Numbered from the stretch's first letter, positions 33,075-44,040 are shown. The stretch: DNA of 64,000 nucleotides from Ruania zhangjianzhongii (GCF_008000995.1 NZ_CP042828.1:1736001-1800000), one strand, 5' to 3'. The notes: generated by a model not told the origin, from the sequence alone. Translations and numbers: made by a program.

Positions 33075-33463
33075 TCGTCGATACGTCGGCGCTCATCGCC
33101 GTGCTCCTCGGTGAGGATGACGCGCCGGTGTTCGCTCGGTTGTTGGCGGCGCGTCCGGTGCGGATCTCGGCTGCGACGCTGGTGGAGGCGCGCATCGTGA
33201 TCGAGAGCCGTGTCGGTCCGGCGGCACGACGACGACTGGAGGATCTGCTTCATACCATCCAGGCAGAGGTGGTGCCGGTGGACGAGGAGCAGGCGTTCGT
33301 GGCGAGTGAGGCATACCGCGACTACGGCCGAGGCAGCGGCCACGCCGCGGGCCTGAATTTCGGTGACTGCTTCAGTTACGCCTTGGCGACGACCAGGCGC
33401 GAGGAACTTCTGTACAAGGGTGAGGACCTCGGTCACACCGATATCAGGCGAGCGGCCCGGTAA
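33071..33463 (+). CDS. VapC-type toxin, PIN-domain ribonuclease
   Basis: The 130-residue PIN-domain protein has the acidic metal-binding set Asp4 (MIVDTSAL), Glu39 (ATLVEARIV), Asp99 (NFGDCFSYALA) and Asp119 (GEDLGHTDI). All expected catalytic residues are present, so it is probably active. VapC toxins cleave tRNA or rRNA when not held by the antitoxin. The GTG start overlaps the antitoxin stop. Confidence 0.9.
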   Translation: MIVDTSALIAVLLGEDDAPVFARLLAARPVRISAATLVEARIVIESRVGPAARRRLEDLLHTIQAEVVPVDEEQAFVASEAYRDYGRGSGHAAGLNFGDCFSYALATTRREELLYKGEDLGHTDIRRAAR

Positions 33464-33475
33464 CCGGGCGAGGCG

Positions 33476-34522
33476 TCAGCCCTCGATCCGCTCGCCGGCG
33501 TCGTCCCAGTGCTCGGCGACCTTCTTGGACGGCTGCACCCGCGGCGGCTCGCCCGGCATCTTCGGGTACTCCGGCGGGAACGGCATCTCGCCCAGGCCCC
33601 TTTCGAGGTCTGCCTCCCACATCGCCAGCGCCGGTTCCAGATTCCCGACGGCATCGTCGATCCCGGCCCAGGCGTCGCCGTCGGATTCGAGCAGACCGGG
33701 CACTGTGCGCACGGTGAAGTCGCCGGTGGCGATCTCGCCCAGGTCCGCCCAGCGCACCGGCATCGAGACCGGCGCCCCGTCCAGCGGCCGGGGGCTGTAG
33801 GCGGAGGCGATGGTGCGGTCCCGGTTCGCCTGGTTGAAGTCCACGAAGATCTTCACTCCGCGCTCCTCCTTCCACCAGGCCGTGGTGACCAGATCCGGCA
33901 GCCGCCGCTCGAGCTCGCGGGCGATCGCGATCACCCCGTGGCGCACATCCAGGAACTCGTAGTCCGTGGCGATCCGGGCGTAGACGTGCAACCCGCGGCT
34001 GCCGCTGGTCTTCACCCAGGGGGTCAGCTTCAGCTCGCGAAGCAGCTCGGCCAGCGCCCCGGCGGCCTCGATGATGTCGGCGAAGGACCGTCCGGGCTGG
34101 GGATCGAGGTCGATGCGCAGCTCATCCGGGTTGTCCGTGTTCGCCGTGCGCACCGGCCACGGGTGGAACGTGACGGTGTTCATCTGCACCGCCCACACGG
34201 CAGTGGCCGGTTCGTCGATCACCAGTTGCGGGTGCTGGCGCCCGCTGGGGTAGGTGCACATCACCGTGCGGGACCACTCGGGAGTGCCGCGCGGCGGGTT
34301 CTTGGAGAAGAACTCCTCTCCGCTGACGCCTTGCGGGAACCGCTGCAGCGTGACCGGTCGATCGCCGAGTGCGCGCAGCTGCGCCGACCCGACAGCGGCG
34401 GTGTAGCCCGCCAGGTCCCATTTGGTGATGCCGGGCCAGATCTCCCGGTCCGGGGAGGAGATGCGTACCTGCCGGTCACCGTCCGGACCGGGAACGTCCA
34501 GCATCTTCGCAGAGGAGGCCAT
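33476..34522 (-). CDS. Prim-PolC / LigD-type polymerase domain protein
   Basis: The 348-residue stand-alone archaeo-eukaryotic primase-polymerase matches the LigD polymerase domain: ISSPDREIWPGITKWDLAGY, then catalytic Asp138 and Asp140 in LRIDLDPQPG, WVKTSGSRGLHVYARI and a third acidic site in VKIFVDFNQANRDRTIASAYSPR. There is no ligase or nuclease domain, unlike full LigD. Mycobacterial Prim-PolC fills short gaps with LigC. No Ku gene is in the window. It is convergent with vapC. Confidence 0.9.
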   Translation of the reverse strand: MASSAKMLDVPGPDGDRQVRISSPDREIWPGITKWDLAGYTAAVGSAQLRALGDRPVTLQRFPQGVSGEEFFSKNPPRGTPEWSRTVMCTYPSGRQHPQLVIDEPATAVWAVQMNTVTFHPWPVRTANTDNPDELRIDLDPQPGRSFADIIEAAGALAELLRELKLTPWVKTSGSRGLHVYARIATDYEFLDVRHGVIAIARELERRLPDLVTTAWWKEERGVKIFVDFNQANRDRTIASAYSPRPLDGAPVSMPVRWADLGEIATGDFTVRTVPGLLESDGDAWAGIDDAVGNLEPALAMWEADLERGLGEMPFPPEYPKMPGEPPRVQPSKKVAEHWDDAGERIEG

Positions 34523-34629
34523 GACCGCCAGCCTATGCGGCGCCGGGTCCCCGCGGGAAGAGCGGGCCGTGCCGTCCGCAGCAGAGTCGGCGAACCTCCC
34601 GGGACACTGCTTGAGTGCGGGGAGCGAGG

Positions 34630-35721
34630 CTAGAGCGAGCGGTAGGCCTCCGCGAGCCGGCGCACGCCCTCGTCGATCTGGTCCACGGTGACGCCGGAGT
34701 AGGCGAGCCGGATGGCGTTCTTCGCGTCGTCGAGCAGGAAGTCGCTGCCCTTGACGATCTGCACGCCCCGCTCGGCCGCAGCGGCGAACAGCGCATCGCC
34801 ATCCACGCCCTCGGGGAAGGTGACCCAGAGGAAGTAGCCCCCCTCGGGCGCCACGAACTGCGCGTCCGGGATGTGCTCACGCAGCGCGGCGCAGAGCCGC
34901 TGGGACCGCTCTTCCAGCGCCGTCTTCACCGTGGCGATCGAGGCGTCGAACGACCCACCGCGGACGAACTCGTTCACGATCGACTGGGCCACCATGTTCG
35001 GCGAGATGTAGGTGCCGGTGGCGAGCTTGGCGATCTTCGCGATGATCTCCGCCGGGCCCACCAGGTAGCCGACCCTGATGCCCGGGCACACCGTCTTGGA
35101 GAACGAGGAGGCGTAGACCACCTCACCCTCGGTGGACAGCTCGAGCATCGTCGGCTGCCGCTCACCGGAGAACCGCAGCTCCACGTACGGGTCGTCTTCG
35201 AAGATGGTGAAGTCATACTCCCGGGCCAGCGCCACCAGTGCGCGCCGCTTCTCACCGGAGAGGGAGTAGCCGGCCGGGTTCTGGAAGTTCGGGATCAGGT
35301 GGGCGAGGGAGATCTTGGTGCCGGCGGCGAGCTGCTCGGCCAGCGACTGGACGTCCACACCGTCCTCGGCGAGCTCGAATGCCTGCAGGTCGGCATTCCG
35401 CCCCTTGAGCGAACCCAGCGTGCGGTCATAGCTCGGCCGCTCCACCACCACGGTGTCCCCGGACTGGACCAGGGTGTCGAACAGGAAGGCGTCCGCCTGC
35501 ATCGAACCGTTGGTGACCAGCACCTGGTCCTCGGCCACCCCGTGCCGCTCGGCGATCCAGGCACGCAGCGGCTTGTAGCCCACGGACGTGCCGTAGGCGA
35601 AGCTGCCGGCGGGGTCGTTGGTGAAGGCGCGGTCGGCGGCGGCCTTGAGTCCCTCGACATCGATGATGTCCAGCGAGGGTGCTCCGCGGGCGAACGAGAT
35701 GGGTGCTGGTTCTTCTGCCAT
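34630..35721 (-). CDS. PLP-dependent aminotransferase (2-aminoadipate/MocR-catalytic type)
   Basis: The 363-residue fold-type I enzyme contains FAYGTSVGYKPLRAWIAERHGV, VTNGSMQADAFLFDTLVQSGDTVVVERPSYDR, IPNFQNPAGYSLSGEKR, FEDDPY and the PLP-lysine motif SSFSKTVCPGIRVGY. It resembles LysN-like and MocR catalytic domains but lacks an HTH domain. The amino donor and acceptor are unknown. ATG 35721 is supported by a leaderless-type TACTGT 7 nt upstream; longer starts are poorly conserved. Confidence 0.88.
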   Translation of the reverse strand: MAEEPAPISFARGAPSLDIIDVEGLKAAADRAFTNDPAGSFAYGTSVGYKPLRAWIAERHGVAEDQVLVTNGSMQADAFLFDTLVQSGDTVVVERPSYDRTLGSLKGRNADLQAFELAEDGVDVQSLAEQLAAGTKISLAHLIPNFQNPAGYSLSGEKRRALVALAREYDFTIFEDDPYVELRFSGERQPTMLELSTEGEVVYASSFSKTVCPGIRVGYLVGPAEIIAKIAKLATGTYISPNMVAQSIVNEFVRGGSFDASIATVKTALEERSQRLCAALREHIPDAQFVAPEGGYFLWVTFPEGVDGDALFAAAAERGVQIVKGSDFLLDDAKNAIRLAYSGVTVDQIDEGVRRLAEAYRSL

Positions 35722-35728
35722 GTGCTCC

Positions 35729-35734
35729 ACAGTA
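35729..35734 (-). promoter_or_regulatory. Candidate leaderless -10 (TACTGT) of the aminotransferase
   Basis: Minus-strand TACTGT is followed by 7 nt and ATG 35721; the GGAG within the gap is only 3 nt from the start. Confidence 0.4.
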
Positions 35735-35817
35735 GCGGCCGACGGCGGTCGGTCGGCCGGCCCGGACGGCTCACCCTGGCCCGGTCTCACCAGGCGAGAG
35801 GCCCCTGTGCCCGTGGC

Positions 35818-36501
35818 TCAGTCCTCGGCCGGGGACTCCTCGTCCCGAGCCTTGAGCCGCTTACGCACCCGGACCAGGATGAACCAGGCGATCGCGACGG
35901 CGATCAGGACGAGGACGATCGTGGAGAGCACACCGCTCCACTGCTCCAGCACCGGGTCGATCGCCGGACCGAAGGCAAACCCCAGCCCGATCCAGATCGC
36001 GTTCCAGAGCAGCGAACCGAGCGTGGTGTACAGGGTGAAGACGCCCAGTCCCATCCGCTCCACCCCGGCCGGGATGGAGATGAACGAGCGCACCAGCGGC
36101 ACGCACCGGCCGAAGAACACCGCGGCGCCACCCCAGCGGGTAAAGAAGGCCTCCGCCTTGTCGAAGTCCGCGGTTTCCAGCAGCGGCACCTTCTCGAAGA
36201 TCCACCGGGTGCGGGTGCGGCCCAGCGCCGCCCCGAGGCCGTACCAGACCCAGGCGCCCACCAGACTGCCGAGCGTGGCCGCGATGATCGCCCACCACAC
36301 GTTCATCCGCCCGTCCCAGGCGAGGAACCCCGCACCGGGCAGGACCGCTTCGGAAGGGATCGGCGGGAAGAAGGTCTCGATCAGCATCGCCAGGCCGACC
36401 CCCACCTCGCCGATGGTGGTCATCAAGGACAGCACCCAGCCGATGAATCCTTCGTACTCGGCGGCGGGTGCGACGGCTTCGCGCGCGATGGCAGGCAGCA
36501 T
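35818..36501 (-). CDS. DedA family membrane protein
   Basis: The 227-residue protein has the DedA/VTT pattern: FFPPIPSEAVLPGAGFLAW, GSLVGAWVWYGLGAALG, FFTRWGGAAVFFGRCVPLVRSFISIPAGVERM, and a final hydrophobic helix before a basic tail. DedA proteins support membrane homeostasis and are linked to undecaprenyl-phosphate or phospholipid flipping. The 277 bp upstream to pheS hold no further gene that I can support. Confidence 0.88.
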   Translation of the reverse strand: MLPAIAREAVAPAAEYEGFIGWVLSLMTTIGEVGVGLAMLIETFFPPIPSEAVLPGAGFLAWDGRMNVWWAIIAATLGSLVGAWVWYGLGAALGRTRTRWIFEKVPLLETADFDKAEAFFTRWGGAAVFFGRCVPLVRSFISIPAGVERMGLGVFTLYTTLGSLLWNAIWIGLGFAFGPAIDPVLEQWSGVLSTIVLVLIAVAIAWFILVRVRKRLKARDEESPAED

Positions 36502-36739
36502 GGGTGTCCTGTCGGTCTTCTCGTGGATAGGCAGCTCTCAGATTCTCACGTGCACTCCTGCCCGGGGCTCCACCCACGCGGTGATTCTGGGTAGATCTGG
36601 AGGAGGATCGCTGACGGCGCGCTGTGCCACACTGGGTGGATGCACGCGATGCGATTTACCTGGCCCGCCTGAGGGCCGATGTGCGTGTGCGGCGAGCCTG
36701 TGCTTGCCGACGATTCGTCAGCGCCCCGGGCGGGCACTC

Positions 36740-37854
<1,115 letters not shown>

Positions 37855-37855
<1 letters not shown>

Positions 37856-40428
37856 TGCCTCTGGTACCGCTGACTTGGCTGCGTGAACACGTCGACGTTC
37901 CCGTCCAGACCACGGTCGAGGCGCTGGCCGCCGATCTGGTGCGGGTGGGGCTGGAGGAGGAGACCATCCACTCCGCCGGCGTCACCGGACCGGTCGTGGT
38001 GGGCCGGGTGCTCGAAGTCGTGCCCGAGCCGCAGAAGAACGGCAAGACGATCAACTGGTGCCAGGTGGATGTGGGCGCCGAGCACGGGGCCGAGAGCGGC
38101 GCTCCGCGCGGGATCGTCTGCGGTGCGGACAACTTCTCCGTGGGCGACTCCGTGGTGGTCGCACTGCCTGGTGCAGTGCTGCCCGGCGACTTCGAGATCG
38201 CCTCCCGGAAGACATACGGGCATATCTCCGACGGGATGATCAGCTCCGCCCGCGAGCTCGGCCTCGGCGACGACCACGAGGGCATCATCGTGCTCACCGA
38301 CCCACCCGCGCCGGGTACCGATGCGATCGAGCTGCTCGGTCTGGGCGAGTCGGTGCTGGAGATCAACGTCACGCCGGACCGCGGGTACTGCTTCTCGATG
38401 CGGGGGATCGCTCGGGAGTACGCCCACTCCACCGGTGCGGCGTTCACCGATCCGGCGCTGACGATCACAGTGCCGGAGTCGGCGGTGGACGCCTTCGCGG
38501 TCACCGTGCACGATGAGCGGCCGATCCATGGCGTGGGGGGATGCGACCGGTTCGTCGCCCGGATCGTGCGCGGGATCGACCCGCAGGCGCAGACCCCGAG
38601 CTGGATGGCCACGCGGCTGCGTCAGGCCGGGATGCGACCGATCTCGCTCGTGGTGGACATCACCAACTACGTGATGCTCGACCTCGGCCAGCCGATCCAC
38701 GCCTACGACCTGGACAGCCTGGCCACGCCCATCGTGGTGCGCCGGGCCCGGGCGGGCGAGCAGTTCACCACGCTGGACGACGCGCACCGCACCCTGGACG
38801 CCGAAGACCTGCTGATCACCGACTCCGCCGGTGGCGCCGGCGAGCGGGTGCTCGGACTGGCCGGAGTGATGGGCGGTGCGGAGACCGAGGTGAGCGCCTC
38901 GACCACCGCCGTGCTGGTGGAAGCCGCACACTTCGACCCGATCACCGTGGCCCGCACCGCTCGCCGGCACAAGCTGCCCAGCGAAGCGGCCAAGCGGTTC
39001 GAGCGGGGCGTGGACCCGCAGCTGGCGCCGGTAGCGGCGCAGCGCGTGGTGGACCTGTTGGTGACGCTCGCCGGTGGCGTAGCCGACGACGGCGCCACCG
39101 ACCTGGACCGGACCACCGCGCCGGCAGCGATCGAGCTGGACACAGAGCTGCCGGGCCGTCTGGTGGGGGTGGACTACTCCGCGGACGAGGTGGCCGAGAC
39201 GCTGCGCTCCCTCGGTGCCGGGGTGGCGCAGGTCAGCGTTCCCGAGGCAGAGACCGGCCGCCGCGCACTGCGCCGGCCGCATCTGCTGATCACCCCGCCG
39301 AGCTGGCGGCCCGACCTTCGCGGGCCTGCCGATCTGGTGGAGGAGGTGGTGCGGCTGCGCGGATATGACCAGGTTCCCTCGGTGCTGCCCACCGCCCCGC
39401 CCGGCGGCCGGGGACTGTCCGAGGTCCAGCGGCGCCGGCGCGCTGTGGCGCAGCTGCTCGCCGATGGTGGCCTCGTCCAGGTGCTCACCTACCCGTTCAT
39501 CGCTGCCGAGCGGCACGACCAGCTCGATCTGGCTGCCGATGACCCGCGCCGCCGGGCGGTGCGGTTGGCGAACCCGCTCTCGGACGCTCAGCCGTACCTG
39601 CGCACGTCGTTGCTGCACACGCTGGTGGACGCGGCCGTGCGCAACGTCGGACGCGGGCTGACCGATCTGGCGATCTACGAGATCGGGCTGGTCACCCGGC
39701 CCGACGGCGAAGTCCGCCCCTCTCCGCTGCCCGGACCCGGCCAGCGCCCGGGGGAGGAGGACCTGGCCGCCATCCGGGCAACGGTCCCGGACCAGCCGCT
39801 CCGAGTAGCGGGGGTACTCACCGGCAACGCAGTCCTGCCCGGCGTGCACGCCCAGGCCCGTCGCGCCGACCATGCCGATGCGATCGAGGCCGTGCACCGG
39901 ATGGTGGCCTCGCTCGGCGTCACGCCGCAGGTCCAGGCGGATACGGGTCACGCCCCGTGGCACCCGGGCCGCTGCGCCCGGTTCACTGCGGCGGACGGCA
40001 CTCTGCTCGGCCACGCCGGCGAGCTGGCACCGAAAGTCACGCAGGCGCTCGGCCTTCCGGCGCGGACGGTCGCGTTCGAGGTGGATCTGGACGCCCTGTT
40101 CACCGCAGCGCCCAGCGGGCCCACACCGATGCCGAAGATCTCCACCTTCCCGGCGGCCAAGGAGGACATCGCCCTGGTGGTGCCTGCCGACGTGCCGGCC
40201 GCGGAGCTGCAGGCCACGGTGCAGGAAGCGGGCGGTGAGCTGGCCGAGGAGGTGCGGCTCTTCGACGCCTACCAGGGCGAGGCGCTCGGCGAGGGCCGGA
40301 AGTCGTTGGCGTTCTCGTTGCGGTTGCGCGCCCCGGACCGCACGCTCACGGCGGCCGACTCCACTGCGGTGCGCGAGGCCGTGGTGGCACTGGCCGCCGA
40401 GCGCTTCGGCGCTGAACTGCGCAGCTGA
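37855..40428 (+). CDS. pheT: Phenylalanyl-tRNA synthetase beta subunit
   Basis: The 857-residue subunit has the usual modules in order: N-terminal MPLVPLTWLREHVDV, a tRNA-binding EMAP-like OB domain (about 40-155), B3/4 editing domain (about 210-390, WMATRLRQAGMRPISLVVDITNYVMLDLGQPIHAYDLD), B5 domain, a degenerate class II core (VLTYPFI...NPLSDAQPYLRTSLL) and a C-terminal ferredoxin-fold anticodon-binding domain (STFPAAKEDIALVV). It contains the mischarged Tyr-tRNA editing site. Confidence 0.97.
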
Positions 40429-40439
40429 GCGGTCCGGAG

Positions 40440-40456
40440 CCGGCCCGTGGGGCCGG
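40440..40456. terminator. Hairpin after pheT
   Basis: CCGGCCC (40440-40446) and GGGCCGG (40450-40456) form a 7-bp stem with a 3-nt loop. There is no U tract. It lies in the 109-bp gap between convergent pheT and the bPH2 gene and could serve both. Confidence 0.45.
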
Positions 40457-40537
40457 TGCCCGGCGAGGGTGGCACCCGATGTCGAGAACCGGGGAGTGAT
40501 CGACATCGAGGCCACCTTCGCCTCGCGCCGGTGGTGT

Positions 40538-42136
40538 TCAGGCGCGGACCGGTTCCTCGGTGATTCGAGCTGCCAGTGCGGTGGCGTCGGCCAGGGCCAG
40601 GTCCACGCCGGTGTACGCCTGATCTCCGGCGGCGGTGGTCACGGTGAGGGAGGCCAGCTTCAGGACCCGCTGGATGGGGTTCTGACTGATCTGGGCGCCG
40701 TTGATCCCCCGCACCTGGATCACATCGGTGCGGCGGAGGAAGAAGCCGCGGCGCAGATAGAGGTAGTCCTCCTCCAGCCGGTGACCGAGCGCCCGGTAGT
40801 AGCCGAGGCCGGCCACCACCCCTATCGGCACCAGGACGGCCGGTGCAGCAGCGATCCACCCGCTCCACCAGCCGAGGCCGGCGCCTAGACCGAGGAGGCC
40901 AGCGAGTACCCCGATGGCCAGGAGGTACCGCACGACCGCACGACGGCGGGCTACCGGTGGGTGGACCAGCAGCGCACCGGTGGCCGGCGTGACGTCGTCG
41001 TCCAGGACGGTGCGGCCGAGCAGCAGGTTCGCGACTCGGACGGCCACATCCCGGGTGGTGGTGGGGAGCATCGTCGAGCTCTCGGTCATCATCTGTTGCA
41101 GGCTCACGCCCGTCATGACGGGGGTGAGCCGCGCCCCGCCGAGCCGACGGGTGACGAACGGCTGACTGACGCTGACGCCACGGAGCCGGTCGTGATCGGC
41201 GGTGAACGAGCGGGTGGTGAGCAGCCCCCGGGTGGCCAGGAACCGCCCGCCGGGCTCACGGATCAACCGATAGCCCCACCACGCCTCGGTGAAAGCGATC
41301 GCACCGGCCGCGAGCCCGAGAATGACGATGAGTACTGCCGATGCCACGGCCCACGCCGTCCACGGCACGCTATCGACGAAGCCGCCCAACCGGTCGCCGA
41401 CCCAGTCCTCCCCGCCCACCAGGGAGACCAGGCCGTAGACCGTCCCGACGAACGAGAGCGGACCGACGATGAACGTGAGGCCGACCATCTGGTAGACGAT
41501 CCACCGCCATCGCAGGGTCTGGACCACGTCGCCGGAGTTCTCCGCCAGCCGCGGGTCGACACTGGAGGTGACATCCGGGCCGGTGTGCCGGAGCAGCGCG
41601 GCGCGCAGCCGCAGGGCCACCGTCCGCGGTAAGCCGTCGAGCGCAACCGTTCCCTCGCTGGAGAATGAGTGACCGCCGGTGCCCACCCGCAGCACAGCCA
41701 GCCGGAAGAGCCGGTTGCTCAGCGGTGCGGTGATGTCCACGGTACGGATGCGGTGCAGCGGCACCCGGTTCTTCCTGCGGACCAGGAGGCCGGTGGTGTG
41801 CTGCAGTTCCTCGTCGGTGAGCCGGTAGCGCACCTTGACGTAGTTCAGCGCCTGGTTCAACGGGGTCAGCACAGCGAGCACAGCCAGTGCGATCACCGTG
41901 TACCGGGCGATGTCGTTCTCGGTATTGAAGAACCACCACCCCGCGGCAGCCGGTACCAGGCGGACGAGCATACGCAGCAGCGAGGCGGGGATGATCCGCG
42001 GGTCGAGGCGTTGCCAGGGAATAGCGGTGCTGGATGGGGCCGGTACATCCTCCTCATCGATCGGCGCGATCGGCGCGGGGTGCTCTTCCTCGATCGGTTC
42101 GGTGCGCTCTCCATCCTGAGTCGGCGGCAGCCTCAC
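40538..42136 (-). CDS. bPH2-domain membrane protein (YdbT type)
   Basis: The 532-residue protein has paired hydrophobic segments near 50-95, 215-290 and 405-440. Each is followed by a bacterial PH domain 2 unit (YRLTDEELQHTTGLLVRRKNRVPLHRIRTVDI; LLTTRSFTADHDRLRGVSVSQPFVTRRLGGARL; EEDYLYLRRGFFLRRTDVIQVRGINGAQI). Three units in one chain is the YdbT architecture. The role is unknown, probably membrane or cell-surface related. It overlaps its YdbS-like partner by 4 nt. Confidence 0.88.
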   Translation of the reverse strand: MRLPPTQDGERTEPIEEEHPAPIAPIDEEDVPAPSSTAIPWQRLDPRIIPASLLRMLVRLVPAAAGWWFFNTENDIARYTVIALAVLAVLTPLNQALNYVKVRYRLTDEELQHTTGLLVRRKNRVPLHRIRTVDITAPLSNRLFRLAVLRVGTGGHSFSSEGTVALDGLPRTVALRLRAALLRHTGPDVTSSVDPRLAENSGDVVQTLRWRWIVYQMVGLTFIVGPLSFVGTVYGLVSLVGGEDWVGDRLGGFVDSVPWTAWAVASAVLIVILGLAAGAIAFTEAWWGYRLIREPGGRFLATRGLLTTRSFTADHDRLRGVSVSQPFVTRRLGGARLTPVMTGVSLQQMMTESSTMLPTTTRDVAVRVANLLLGRTVLDDDVTPATGALLVHPPVARRRAVVRYLLAIGVLAGLLGLGAGLGWWSGWIAAAPAVLVPIGVVAGLGYYRALGHRLEEDYLYLRRGFFLRRTDVIQVRGINGAQISQNPIQRVLKLASLTVTTAAGDQAYTGVDLALADATALAARITEEPVRA

Positions 42137-42681
42137 GTCGCGTCTCCGCGGGTCTCGGCGACGGCGTCGGTGAGCTGAGCCACCAGATCGTCAGCTACCT
42201 GCGCATCCAGACCCTGGATCACCACAGCACCCTGTGCAGAGCCTGTGGTCACCGAGACTGCCGCCAACGCGAGGATGCGGTGCAGCAGGTTGCGCTTCGC
42301 CTCCACGGTCTGCACCCGGGACAGGGGTGCGATCCGCCATTGCCGGCCCAGCCATCCGGTGCGGGAGTACACCGCCGTGGCGGTCACCTCCCACCGGTGG
42401 GTGCGATAGCGCAGCCAGGGTGCAAGGAGGAGGCCGGGAAGGAGCAGCACGGTCAGCGCGGCCGCCGCCCACAGCAGCCACGACCGGCCCCCTTCCCAGA
42501 GCAGGGCCGGAAGCAGCGTCGCGACGAGTGCGAACACCAGGACTAGCACGCGGGTGAGCAGCCAGTAGGTCCGGGCTTTCGGTGCGACCTGGTGGCGTGG
42601 TGGGCGCGGGGCGCCGTCGCCGGTGTGCGGCTCGGGTGGTGCAGTACTTGTGGGCGACGGCGGCGGGCCGGGCTCGGGCAC
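42133..42681 (-). CDS. bPH2-domain membrane protein (YdbS type)
   Basis: This 182-residue protein has a Pro-rich N-terminus, two hydrophobic segments (about 40-85) and one bPH2 domain (YRTHRWEVTATAVYSRTGWLGRQWRIAPLSRVQTVEAKRNLLHRILALA). YdbS and YdbT homologues are commonly co-encoded; the stop/start overlap here supports a two-subunit membrane complex. The start at 42681 is the first ATG of the open frame. Confidence 0.87.
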   Translation of the reverse strand: MPEPGPPPSPTSTAPPEPHTGDGAPRPPRHQVAPKARTYWLLTRVLVLVFALVATLLPALLWEGGRSWLLWAAAALTVLLLPGLLLAPWLRYRTHRWEVTATAVYSRTGWLGRQWRIAPLSRVQTVEAKRNLLHRILALAAVSVTTGSAQGAVVIQGLDAQVADDLVAQLTDAVAETRGDAT

Positions 42682-42824
42682 GGAAGGTCTCCTTGGCTAG
42701 GACTTCTTCAGCGTACGGAGCGCCGGAGGCGGCGGGTATCCCTCCTGCGGTCGAGATTGCTGCACGGCCCTCCGCCGCACGGGGGAGTTACGCTCCGGCG
42801 GCGTGCGTCGGCGGCGCGCCTCTG

Positions 42825-42857
42825 CCGTGCGTCGGCCGTGCGTCGGCCGTGCCTCGG
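42825..42857. repeat. 11-bp tandem repeat, three copies
   Basis: CCGTGCGTCGG occurs at 42825-42835 and 42836-42846, then CCGTGCCTCGG at 42847-42857. It is in the 229-bp region between the bPH2 operon start and the 47-aa gene, where I see no other gene. Confidence 0.7.
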
Positions 42858-42862
42858 CCGCG

Positions 42863-42882
42863 CCTTCGGGTGCGCCCGAGGG
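42863..42882 (-). terminator. Possible terminator hairpin
   Basis: CCTTCGGG and CCCGAGGG form an 8-bp stem (one wobble pair) with loop TGCG, downstream of the minus-strand 47-aa gene. No U tract. Confidence 0.35.
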
Positions 42883-42910
42883 GCGTCGATCGGGGACACC
42901 GTGCTTTTGC

Positions 42911-43054
42911 TCAGCTGCTGCGCAGCCGGGCCGCCACCCGTTCGGCCAACGGCCCGGTCTCCTCAGACTCCCCGGCCGAGCCGAACGCCGCCTGGGCGAG
43001 CCCCGCGATCAGCTCCTCGTCCGGGCGTGGGTACTCGGTGCGCCACTGCGCCAT
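42911..43054 (-). CDS. 47-residue hypothetical protein coupled to quinone oxidoreductase
   Basis: The frame reads MAQWRTEYPRPDEELIAGLA and ends with AARLRSS. Its ATG (43052-43054) overlaps the stop codon of the upstream oxidoreductase gene by 1 nt (TGATG), the same coupling used by pheS-pheT, and codon use is normal for the genome. It is acidic and probably helical; no family is recognised. The coupling is the main reason to accept it. Confidence 0.55.
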   Translation of the reverse strand: MAQWRTEYPRPDEELIAGLAQAAFGSAGESEETGPLAERVAARLRSS

Positions 43055-44040
43055 CAGGGGATCAGCAGCACCTTGCCGGTGGTTTCCCGGCCCTCCAGAG
43101 CCCGGTGCGCCTCGGCGGCCTCGGCCAGCGGGTAGCGGGCACCGATCCGGACATCCAGGGCGCCGGTACGGGCGGCGGCGAACACACTGCCGGCCCGGTA
43201 GCGCAGCTCCTCCGGGTCGGCGATGTAGTGCATCAGCGTGGGCCGGGTGACGAACAACGATCCGGCGCGGTTGAGTCGCTGCAGGTCGAACGGCGGCACC
43301 TGACCGCTAGCGCCGCCGAAGAGCACCAGCATGCCCCGGGTGCGCACGCTCGCCAGGGAAGCGTCGAACGTGTCCTTTCCTACGCCGTCGTACGCGACGT
43401 CCACCCCGACCCCGCCGGTGAGCTCACGCACGCGCGCGGGCAGCTCGGCGGTCAGGTCGTCCAGCTCGGTGTAGCGGATCACCTCGGCGGCACCGGCCCC
43501 GCGGGAGAGCTCCTCCTTCTCCTCGGTGGACACGGTGCTGATCACCCGCGCTCCCGCGGCTACCGCGAGCTGGGTGAGCAGCAGGCCGACCCCGCCGGCT
43601 CCGGCGGTGAGCAGCACGGTCTGTCCTGGTTCCAGGGCGACCACGCCGTCGGTGAGCATCTGCGCGGTCATCCCTTGCAGCGCCAACGCTGCGGCAGCGG
43701 CCGAATCCAGGTCGTCGGGTACCGGTAGCGCCGCCGCTGCGTCGACGAGCACCTCCTGGGCGTAGCTGCCGGTGAGACTGGTGGCCCAGGCCACCCGGTC
43801 ACCGACGGCCACTGCGGGCACCCCCTCGCCCACGGCGCTGACCACACCGGCACCCTCACTGCCGGGCACCAGCGGAAAGTCCATCGGGTACACGCCGCTG
43901 CGGTGGTAGGTGTCGATGAAGTTGACCCCGATCGCCTCGGTGCGGACCACCACCTGGCCCGGGCCCGGCTCCGGCGCGGGGCGCTCGAGAAGCTGCAGAA
44001 CCTCTGGGTCGCCCGCCTGCCGGGCCTCGATCGCATCCAT
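43054..44040 (-). CDS. NADPH:quinone oxidoreductase (QOR type)
   Basis: The 328-residue zinc-free MDR enzyme has the N-terminal GVNFIDTYHRSGVYP motif characteristic of QorA, the NADPH-binding GAGGVG, and YDGVGKDTFDASLASVRTRGMLVLFGGASG. It reduces quinones with one or two electrons from NADPH. ATG 44040 is preferred over TTG 44049 because TAGGTT lies 7 nt upstream. A 47-residue frame is coupled downstream. Confidence 0.9.
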   Translation of the reverse strand: MDAIEARQAGDPEVLQLLERPAPEPGPGQVVVRTEAIGVNFIDTYHRSGVYPMDFPLVPGSEGAGVVSAVGEGVPAVAVGDRVAWATSLTGSYAQEVLVDAAAALPVPDDLDSAAAAALALQGMTAQMLTDGVVALEPGQTVLLTAGAGGVGLLLTQLAVAAGARVISTVSTEEKEELSRGAGAAEVIRYTELDDLTAELPARVRELTGGVGVDVAYDGVGKDTFDASLASVRTRGMLVLFGGASGQVPPFDLQRLNRAGSLFVTRPTLMHYIADPEELRYRAGSVFAAARTGALDVRIGARYPLAEAAEAHRALEGRETTGKVLLIP

